Origin: an uncultured Actinomycetes bacterium
GTDB taxonomy: Bacteria; Actinomycetota; Acidimicrobiia; Acidimicrobiales; RAAP-2
Direction of reading: 5' to 3'
Assembly (NCBI GenBank): GCA_903893955.1
Contig: CAITOG010000059.1
Location: 1-6,047, forward strand
DNA: 6,047 nt
The notes under the pieces were generated by a model, which saw only the letters and a list, made by a program, of their open reading frames with translations, was not told the DNA's origin and ran no database searches. A program made the translations under genes and the position numbers. Positions 1-5,145 of the stretch are shown here, piece by piece (the stretch's first letter is position 1; each line of letters opens with the position of its first letter).

Positions 1-1173
1 ACTCGGGCCGACGAGGTTGACGTGCTGACCCGCTTGCAGGCGCAGGTCGACCGGCGCTGTCCAGAGCGCCGAGCCGTCGTGGCCGAGCACCAGACCGTCC
101 AAGGTGATCGATGGCGTGTGGCCGACGGCGATGGCGCCGAGCAACTCAGGTCCGCGGTTGCCTCCAGGGCGAGGCGCAGGACGTGCGGCCTCAGCGAGGT
201 CGAGGAGGTCTGACGCTGCACCGACGCCGTCGGTGGCCTCGTGGAACTGCGCCGAGGCTCTGCGGAGGGGGAGGTACACCTCTGGGGTGACGATCAAGAT
301 AGCGAGCGCCACCGAGAGGTTGAGGTGGCCGGCGATCAGCCGCAGACCGAGGCTGAGCGCCACCAGCGCGGTGGCCAACGATGAGAGCAGCTCCAAGGTG
401 AACGAGGAGAGCAGAGCGACCCTGAGCGTGCCCATGCTGGTGCGACGAAGACGTTCGCCTGCTCCCTCGAGAACTTCGACCTGCGCCTCGGCCCGGTTGA
501 AGGATCGCAGCGTCCGCATGCCGCGGAGCACATCGGCGAAGTGCCCGCTCAGCAGTGCCGTCGTCGACCAGGTCGCCCGCATGCGATCGGCAGCTTCTTT
601 GCCGAGCAGGACCATGAACACCGGCAGGACGAGCACGGTTGCCATCACGATCACGCCGCTCACGGGATCTGAGACAGCGATCCAACAGATCGTGATCGCT
701 GGAGCGACGATGCTCAGGACGAGGGCAGGAACGTAGCGAGAAAGGTAGGTCCCGACTGCGTCGGACCCTCTCGTCAAGAGGGTGACGGTGGCGCTGGTCG
801 AGGTCGTCTCGTTCCCTGCGGTCACGCTGGCGATGACGGGAGCACGCAGGTCTCGCACGACCTTCGAGGCAGCTCGATCGCCGACAGCGTCACTGAGCAG
901 CTGGCACAAGGCGCGGATGAGGACCGTCACGACGAAGACGATGGTGGCGGCGAGCGACCAGTGTCGACCGTGGCTGGCGAAGGCGCCACCGATGAGGTCG
1001 GCCAGCGCCACCGCCTGGACCACTACCGCGATGGCACTCAGCGAGCCGAGGACGACCGCGAGGCCGATGGCCCGGCGTGCTGATGGCGTCGAGCGCAGCA
1101 GCCGTCGGTCGATCGGGGGACGGATCGCCGGCGGCGTGGCTGCGGGAGAGGAGGGAGCGGAGCTCTTAGCCAT
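1..1173 (-). CDS. cydD: CydD, cytochrome bd biogenesis ABC transporter subunit (3' part missing)
   Basis: Half of the CydDC exporter-type ABC transporter required to assemble cytochrome bd. It was long assigned to cysteine/glutathione export and more recently linked to haem. The 391 visible codons begin with a Pro/Ala/Ser-rich leader and a DRRLLR stretch (residues 22-27) usual ahead of the first membrane segment. Membrane segments lie roughly at 36-64, 72-93, 147-167, 171-190, 257-280 and 287-303. CydD-like signatures are LLTRGSDAVGTYLSRYVPAL (132-151), SGHFADVLRGMRTLRSFNRA (209-228) and TPEVYLPLRRASAQFHEA (296-313). The nucleotide-binding domain starts near 357, and the window stops at VGPS (388-391), the first residues of Walker A. 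Walker B and the signature motif therefore lie outside. The ATG overlaps the end of cydB by 8 nt and has no good Shine-Dalgarno, so translation is probably coupled to cydB. A CydDC fusion cannot be excluded. Confidence 0.93.
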   Translation of the reverse strand, partial: MAKSSAPSSPAATPPAIRPPIDRRLLRSTPSARRAIGLAVVLGSLSAIAVVVQAVALADLIGGAFASHGRHWSLAATIVFVVTVLIRALCQLLSDAVGDRAASKVVRDLRAPVIASVTAGNETTSTSATVTLLTRGSDAVGTYLSRYVPALVLSIVAPAITICWIAVSDPVSGVIVMATVLVLPVFMVLLGKEAADRMRATWSTTALLSGHFADVLRGMRTLRSFNRAEAQVEVLEGAGERLRRTSMGTLRVALLSSFTLELLSSLATALVALSLGLRLIAGHLNLSVALAILIVTPEVYLPLRRASAQFHEATDGVGAASDLLDLAEAARPAPRPGGNRGPELLGAIAVGHTPSITLDGLVLGHDGSALWTAPVDLRLQAGQHVNLVGPS

Positions 1174-2260
1174 CCGTGCTGGCAGGGACCGATGGCGTCT
1201 CGACGCCCTCTGGCGCGATCTCCTCGCCGGGACGACGGATCCGCTGGCGGAACACCCAGTAGCTCCACGCCTGGTAGGCGAGCACGAAGGGCGTGAAGAT
1301 CAAGGCGATGATCGTCATGGCCATCAAGGTGTAGTGCTGCGAGGCCGAGTTGGCGATCGTCAGGTCGAAGCGAGGTGCGATCGAGGACACGAGCACTCGT
1401 GGGTAGAGCGCCAGGAACATGGTGGCGGTCCAGCCGACGATGGTGAAGGCGGTCGCGGTGAAGGCCCAGCCCTCCAGGCGCTCACGGACCAGCCAGCCCA
1501 CTGCGGCCAGGGCGAGCAACGCCAGGATCGGCAGGAACGGTGGGACGAGGCCCGAGTGGTGGCGATGCACGGCGTCGAGGTAGGTCCAGAGGAAGAAGCC
1601 GAAGGTGATGACCAAGGTGGGGATGGCCAGCTTCATGGCGATCGACCGTGAGCGCTCTCTGAGATCGCCTGTCGTGCGAAGCCCGAGGAACGCAGCACCG
1701 TGCAGGGTGAACAGCGACAGCGTGGTCAACCCACCCAAGAGGGCGTAGGGCTTGACGAGCTGGAAGAAGCCGCCGACCCAAGTGCCGTTCGCAGCGATCG
1801 GGACGCCGTGGAGGAAGTTGGCGAAGGCAACACCCCAGAGCAGGGCGGGGAGGAACGACCCGACCACAATGGCGGTGTCCCACCAGAAGCGCCAGCGAGC
1901 CGAGTCGCGCTTGCCGCGGAACTCGAAGGCCATCCCTCGAGCGATGAGCGCCACCAGGATCAAGAAAAGCGCCAGATAGAAGCCGCTGAACACCGTGGCG
2001 TACCAGAGCGGGAAGGCGGCGAAGGTGGCGCCGCCTGCGGTGAGCAGCCAGACCTCGTTGCCGTCCCAGGTCGGCCCGATGGCGTTGATCATCATCCTCT
2101 TGTCGAGGTCGTCTCGACCGAGGAAGGGATAGAGGACGCCGACGCCGAAGTCGAAGCCCTCGAGCAGGAAGTAGCCCACCCACAGGACGCCGATCAGGGC
2201 GAACCAGAAGATGGCGAGGCCGCTCGGCCCGGCGGTTGCGAGGGTCAGTGCGCTAGTCAC
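1166..2260 (-). CDS. cydB: Cytochrome bd quinol oxidase subunit II
   Basis: The second membrane subunit of cytochrome bd oxidase, pairing with CydA in the cytoplasmic membrane. The protein has 364 residues, close to the 379 of E. coli CydB. It shows the family blocks EGFDFGVG (34-41), GPTWDGNEVWLLTAGGATFA (62-81) and RGMAFEFRGKRDSARWRFWW (roughly 107-126). D37, W65 and D66 align with E. coli D29, W57 and D58, which are in or near the conserved quinol/haem-stabilising and proton-path region. Eight or nine hydrophobic segments span the protein, and the C-terminus is a charged cytoplasmic tail ending in PVPASTDG. The start is GTG, supported by AAGGAG seven nucleotides upstream (2268-2273 on the plus strand). 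It lies 28 nt after cydA and overlaps cydD, so it is the middle gene of one operon. No frameshift or missing block is seen. Confidence 0.97.
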   Translation of the reverse strand: MTSALTLATAGPSGLAIFWFALIGVLWVGYFLLEGFDFGVGVLYPFLGRDDLDKRMMINAIGPTWDGNEVWLLTAGGATFAAFPLWYATVFSGFYLALFLILVALIARGMAFEFRGKRDSARWRFWWDTAIVVGSFLPALLWGVAFANFLHGVPIAANGTWVGGFFQLVKPYALLGGLTTLSLFTLHGAAFLGLRTTGDLRERSRSIAMKLAIPTLVITFGFFLWTYLDAVHRHHSGLVPPFLPILALLALAAVGWLVRERLEGWAFTATAFTIVGWTATMFLALYPRVLVSSIAPRFDLTIANSASQHYTLMAMTIIALIFTPFVLAYQAWSYWVFRQRIRRPGEEIAPEGVETPSVPASTDG

Positions 2261-2267
2261 GTGTGGT

Positions 2268-2273
2268 CTCCTT
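2268..2273 (-). promoter_or_regulatory. Ribosome binding site of cydB
   Basis: AAGGAG on the minus strand, 7 nt before the GTG start at 2260. It decides the cydB start, because no ATG lies nearby in frame and the protein then begins at the usual distance ahead of the first membrane segment. Confidence 0.8.
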
Positions 2274-2288
2274 GGTTCTTCTCGAAGC

Positions 2289-3707
2289 TCAGTAGATGAG
2301 GGCGAAGGGGCGCTCCGCCTGCTCGTCGTCAGGGGTGTCGTCGCTCTCGATGAGCTCAGCGGTGCCTCGGCGGGCCAGCGTGAACATCAGGCTGATCTCG
2401 ACGATGGCGAGCACGCCGTAGAGCACGGTGAAGCCGATGAGGCTGGTGGCGAAGTAGCCCGTCCCCACAGGGCTCACGCCCTTGGCCGTGAACATCAGGC
2501 CGTAGACGATCCAGGGCTGGCGACCCACCTCGGTGAAGATCCACCCGAACGAGTTGGCCAGGAATGGGGCGCCGATCATCCAGGTGGCGAAGGTCAGGTA
2601 CCTCCGAGATGTCGGGAGCTTGCCCCGCCAGAGCAGCCAGATCCCGAGCACCCCGAGCAGCAGCATCAGCATGCCGAAGCCGATCATCAGGCGGAAACTC
2701 CAGTAGGTCACCCACAGCATCGGCTTGTAGTTGCCGGGGCCATACTTCGCGACGTCGGCCGCCTGGAGCTCGTTGATGCCGGCGACCTTGCCGTTCCACT
2801 GACCGGTGGCCATTACCGAGAGGGCGTGGGGCACCCGGATCTGGAAGACCGGGTCGCCCGAGAGGTTGCCGATGGTCAGCAACGAGAAGCTGGCGCCGTT
2901 CTCGGAGTTGTACAGCGCCTCGGCAGCAGCCATCTTCATCGGCTGCTGCTGCGTCATCAAGCGTGCCTGGTTGTCGCCCATGAACATGGTGGCGAGGGTC
3001 GAGAGCAGCAGGACGACCACGCCGATGGCGGCGGCCTTGGCGAAAGCCGAGGTGTCGTTCTTCTTCTTGAGGTGCCAAGCGGCAATGCCGAGGAGGAAGG
3101 TGGCGCCGGTGGCCAGGGCAGCGGTCAGGACGTGGAGGTAGGCGCTGATGAAGGTCGAGTTCGACATGACAGCCCAGAAATTGGTCATGACTGCCTGCCC
3201 GGTGGCCTGATCGATCTTGTAGCCGACCGGGTGCTGCATCCACGAGTTCGCAGCGATGATGAAGGCAGCCGACAGGGTGGTCCCAAGGCTCACCAGCCAG
3301 ATCGAGGCGAGGTGGAGCCTCGGGGAGAGCCGGTCACGGCCAAAGATCCAGAGGCCGATGAAGGTCGACTCCATGAAGAACGCCAGCAGCGCCTCGATGG
3401 CCAGCGGGGCTCCGAAGATGTTGCCGACGAAGGTCGAGTAGTGCGACCAGGCCATCCCGAACTGGAACTCCTGGACGATGCCGGTGACCACGCCGATGGC
3501 GAAGTTGACCAAGAACAGCTTGCCGTAGAAGCGGGCGAGGCGGTCGTATTCGGGCTTCTTCGTCTTGTAGAACGCCGTCTGGAGGACGGCGACAAGGAAG
3601 GCGAGTCCGATCGTCAGGGGGACGAAGAGGAAGTGGAAGACGGTCGTCACGCCGAACTGCCAACGCGCGAGGACCAAGGGTGAGATGCCAGCCAGGAGGT
3701 TCGTCAT
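2289..3707 (-). CDS. cydA: Cytochrome bd quinol oxidase subunit I, short Q-loop type
   Basis: Catalytic subunit of the bd-type terminal oxidase, which oxidises quinol and reduces O2 to water without pumping protons. All key residues are visible. With a +6 offset from E. coli, H25 (haem b595 ligand, H19), E105 and E113 (E99, E107), H192 (haem b558 ligand, H186), and Q255, K258 and E263 of the quinol loop (Q249, K252, E257) match. After the loop M341 matches M393, and W389, E393 and GRQPW (395-399) match W441, E445 and 447-451. The change of offset shows about 58 fewer residues between E263 and M341 than in E. coli, so this is the short Q-loop form common in Gram-positive bacteria. The protein has 472 residues with a charged tail ending in ALIY. 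The ATG gives an N-terminus of family-like length, but only a weak GGTAAG lies upstream. It is the first gene of the cyd operon. Confidence 0.98.
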   Translation of the reverse strand: MTNLLAGISPLVLARWQFGVTTVFHFLFVPLTIGLAFLVAVLQTAFYKTKKPEYDRLARFYGKLFLVNFAIGVVTGIVQEFQFGMAWSHYSTFVGNIFGAPLAIEALLAFFMESTFIGLWIFGRDRLSPRLHLASIWLVSLGTTLSAAFIIAANSWMQHPVGYKIDQATGQAVMTNFWAVMSNSTFISAYLHVLTAALATGATFLLGIAAWHLKKKNDTSAFAKAAAIGVVVLLLSTLATMFMGDNQARLMTQQQPMKMAAAEALYNSENGASFSLLTIGNLSGDPVFQIRVPHALSVMATGQWNGKVAGINELQAADVAKYGPGNYKPMLWVTYWSFRLMIGFGMLMLLLGVLGIWLLWRGKLPTSRRYLTFATWMIGAPFLANSFGWIFTEVGRQPWIVYGLMFTAKGVSPVGTGYFATSLIGFTVLYGVLAIVEISLMFTLARRGTAELIESDDTPDDEQAERPFALIY

Positions 3708-3764
3708 AGGAAGGTCTTACCGAGAGGCACCCCCATCGAGATAGGGCCGAAGGTCACGAACTGC

Positions 3765-3781
3765 CATCTCAAACCGAGATG
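3765..3781. repeat. Perfect inverted repeat CATCTC-N5-GAGATG, candidate operator
   Basis: CATCTC, spacer AAACC, GAGATG: two perfect 6-bp arms with a 5-bp spacer. It sits about 58 bp upstream of the cydA start and 48 bp upstream of the yaaA start. There is no U-tract, and it lies between divergent genes, so an operator for a dimeric regulator fits better than a terminator. The regulator is not identifiable from this window. Confidence 0.45.
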
Positions 3782-3793
3782 TTCGCCATCGCG

Positions 3794-3821
3794 AGGACAA
3801 GGCTGCTGTCGGTCCTACGAT
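3794..3821 (+). promoter_or_regulatory. Candidate yaaA promoter (leaderless transcript)
   Basis: The -35-like AGGACA (3794-3799) and the -10-like TACGAT (3816-3821, fits TANNNT) are 16 bp apart. Transcription would begin about 7 nt downstream, at 3828-3829, which is the GTG start codon of yaaA. No Shine-Dalgarno precedes that codon, consistent with a leaderless mRNA of the kind common in actinobacteria. This is a visual call only. Confidence 0.45.
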
Positions 3822-3828
3822 CCCCGAC

Positions 3829-4581
3829 GTGACCACGGAACCCGATGAGCTCGTCCTCTTGTTGCCTCCATCCGAGGGCAAGGCGGCGGGCGGGCTCAGG
3901 GGACCTCAGGCAACGCGATTTGCTCGGCGGCTCGCTCCAGAGCGCCGCAGAGTCCGTGCCGCGATCGGCGCCACACTTGGCGCCCGCTCGCCATCAGAGC
4001 TGGCGAAGGTGGTTGGCGTCCGAGGCGAGCTGCTCGATCGTGCGCTCGCCGCCATGTCGTCGTTGGCCACTGGGCGACCACCGGTCCTGCCGGCGTGGCA
4101 GCGCTACACCGGGGTCGTCTGGGAGCACCTTGCCCCTGAGGATCTGACCGATGCTGAGCTCTCGAGGATCCTCGTGCCGTCGGGTGTCTACGGCGTGACC
4201 ACCGCCGACGACCTCATCGCCGACTACCGGCTCAAGATGACGGCCCGGATCGACGGGATCGGACAGCTGGGAGCGTTCTGGCGGTCATCGGTTACACGAG
4301 CGATCGCCCGCTTCGGCTCTGGCATCATCGTGGACCTGTTGCCTGGCGAGCACAGGGCGGCCATCGACGTCGAAGAGCTTGGCCGGCACAGGGACGTCAT
4401 CTCGGTGCACTTCAAAGCGGCTGACGGCGTGGGGGCGGCTGGCCACGCAGCCAAGGCCGTCAAGGGCAGGATTGCCTTCGTGCTGCTGCGCCAGGGTCTC
4501 GCAGGCCTCGATGGGCTGGCGCTCGACGGCTGGCTCGTGCGCCCGTGTGCAGATGGCTACGAGGTGGTTGCGCTGGCGTAG
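3829..4581 (+). CDS. yaaA: YaaA/DUF328 family peroxide stress protein
   Basis: A soluble 250-residue protein of the DUF328/YaaA family. In E. coli the member is induced by H2O2 and lowers damage by limiting free iron; some members bind DNA. Visible blocks in order are LLPPSEGK (11-18), the form seen in actinobacterial members; YTGVVW (93-98); SGVYGVTTADDLIADYRLKM (118-137); VDLLPGEH (168-175); VHFK (193-196); and a basic AAKAVKGRIAFVLL (207-220). The length is near the family norm of about 250. The GTG start puts LLPPSEGK at the expected distance from the N-terminus. No Shine-Dalgarno is present, and the likely transcription start coincides with the GTG. It is divergent from cydA across 121 bp, suggesting joint control with an oxidase that also helps peroxide tolerance (inference). 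The biochemical role in this organism is not shown by sequence alone. Confidence 0.9.
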   Translation: MTTEPDELVLLLPPSEGKAAGGLRGPQATRFARRLAPERRRVRAAIGATLGARSPSELAKVVGVRGELLDRALAAMSSLATGRPPVLPAWQRYTGVVWEHLAPEDLTDAELSRILVPSGVYGVTTADDLIADYRLKMTARIDGIGQLGAFWRSSVTRAIARFGSGIIVDLLPGEHRAAIDVEELGRHRDVISVHFKAADGVGAAGHAAKAVKGRIAFVLLRQGLAGLDGLALDGWLVRPCADGYEVVALA

Positions 4582-4585
4582 GTCA

Positions 4586-4598
4586 CGCCGGGCCGGCG
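4586..4598. terminator. Small GC hairpin between convergent genes
   Basis: CGCCG-GGC-CGGCG forms a 5-bp GC stem with a 3-nt loop in the 29-bp gap between the yaaA stop and the lipoprotein stop. Its position suits a bidirectional terminator, but neither side has a T-tract, so if it acts it is a non-canonical or Rho-assisted terminator. Such short GC stems also arise by chance in DNA this GC-rich. Confidence 0.3.
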
Positions 4599-4610
4599 GT
4601 CCTTCGGTGC

Positions 4611-5045
4611 TCAGGCGGTGGGGCAGGTGAGCCCGAAGGATGTGATGACCGAGAGGGGCACGGTGGGTGGCTGTCCGTTGACCGGGCACCCGACCTGTGC
4701 GGTCCCTGTCGCCACGACCGACCAGGTCTGCGCTTGGTGGGCATAGCCGTAGCCACCTTGGACGCTGTTCGATGCCCCAGGCTTCGGCGTGACGGTGAAG
4801 CGCATCCATGAGTCGTTGGCTGGCGACACCTTGGCGGTGACGGTGACTTCAGATGGCTTGAGGCCCTCCTTGGCGGCCACGCCGTGGGCGAGTGCGAGCA
4901 CCTGCTCGACGTCGGGATCGAGAGTCGACTTGGTCGTCGTCGACGAGCTCGAGCTTGAGCTCGAGCAGCCGGCCAGGGCGACAGCGCCGAGGAGCAGGGC
5001 GCCACCGAGGGCGGCGGACTTGGTGCGAACGGTGCGGTTGGTCAT
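4611..5045 (-). CDS. Small secreted lipoprotein of unknown function
   Basis: This encodes 144 residues with a clear lipoprotein signal: basic n-region (R4, R7, K9), hydrophobic stretch from about 11 to 25, and lipobox LAGC (24-27), with C27 the predicted lipidated residue. A linker of eight serines and three threonines (28-38) follows, then a mostly polar domain of about 105 residues. C120 and C141 could form a disulfide outside the membrane. The WSVVATGTAQVGC stretch (108-120) and closing FGLTC (137-141) suggest a compact beta-rich domain; I do not recognise a named family. The ATG at 5045 is chosen because it gives a textbook signal peptide. A longer reading to 5213 would add 56 residues of non-signal sequence overlapping the neighbouring divergent gene. 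The Shine-Dalgarno is poor. It is convergent with yaaA and divergent from the gene at 5146. Confidence 0.85.
   Translation of the reverse strand: MTNRTVRTKSAALGGALLLGAVALAGCSSSSSSSSTTTKSTLDPDVEQVLALAHGVAAKEGLKPSEVTVTAKVSPANDSWMRFTVTPKPGASNSVQGGYGYAHQAQTWSVVATGTAQVGCPVNGQPPTVPLSVITSFGLTCPTA
4945..4966. repeat. Direct repeat inside the lipoprotein Ser linker
   Basis: GAGCTCGAGC occurs twice (4945-4954 and 4957-4966), separated by TT. On the minus strand it encodes most of the eight-serine run just after the lipidated cysteine, with TCG, AGC and TCA codons alternating. The repeat could let the linker change length by slippage or recombination; a change of the 12-nt unit would add or remove four residues in frame. 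Confidence 0.7.
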
Positions 5046-5145
5046 AGGCCCATGATGCTGCGAGAGTTCCCCGTGGAGTGACCGTCTCGCTGAGATCTCC
5101 TCAGGTGGCGTGGGATACCGAAATCGAGATCGCGTGGAGGTTGGG
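5046..5145. promoter_or_regulatory. Divergent intergenic region, lipoprotein / SCO6745-type gene
   Basis: These 100 bp lie between two divergent starts and should contain both promoters. I cannot assign -35/-10 pairs with confidence; GATACC at 5114-5119 is only a weak -10 candidate for the plus-strand gene. An 8-bp palindrome GAGATCTC lies at 5092-5099 and ATCGAGAT at 5123-5130. The latter octamer also occurs in the cydA/yaaA intergenic region. Confidence 0.4.
5136..5140 (+). promoter_or_regulatory. Ribosome binding site of the SCO6745-family gene
   Basis: GGAGG lies 5 nt before the ATG at 5146. It selects this ATG over the in-frame GTG at 5134, which has no such element ahead of it and would itself overlap the site. 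Confidence 0.75.

Larger units (their letters stand above)
3708..3828. promoter_or_regulatory. Divergent cydA / yaaA control region
   Basis: These 121 bp separate the two head-to-head starts and must hold both promoters. Three GAGAT-type boxes are visible: ATCGAGAT at 3735-3742, ATCTC at 3766-3770 and GAGAT at 3776-3780, the last two forming a perfect inverted repeat. A candidate yaaA promoter lies at 3794-3821. For cydA, TAAGAC on the minus strand ends 6 nt before the ATG and resembles an actinobacterial -10 of a leaderless gene. Its last base departs from TANNNT and no clear -35 is seen, so the cydA promoter is unresolved. I see no Rex-type operator (TTGTGA-N6-TCACAA). Confidence 0.6.

Noticed and set aside
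104..736. A 210-codon plus-strand open frame over cydD
   Set aside because: Arg/Ser/Ala-rich shadow; the minus-strand reading gives a continuous CydD transmembrane domain through the same stretch.
782..1651. A 289-codon plus-strand open frame spanning the cydD/cydB junction
   Set aside because: It crosses two well-supported genes in antisense and turns into E/G/R-rich low complexity; no family resemblance.
1700..2299. A 199-codon open frame antisense to cydB
   Set aside because: Low-complexity E/G/Q-rich shadow of cydB; no Shine-Dalgarno or recognisable motif.
2211..3683. A 490-codon open frame on the plus strand antisense to cydA
   Set aside because: It mirrors the G/C-rich third positions of cydA, has a highly charged H/E/D/Q/G-rich composition without any domain, and cydA on the other strand is unmistakable with all haem and quinol residues.
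3735..3760. Possible Rex-type operator near GGTCACGAA
   Set aside because: Only a loose half-site resemblance; no TTGTGA-N6-TCACAA arrangement is present.
4285..4809. A 174-codon minus-strand open frame across the yaaA/lipoprotein boundary
   Set aside because: It is antisense to conserved YaaA blocks and out of frame with the lipoprotein; composition is typical of a shadow frame.
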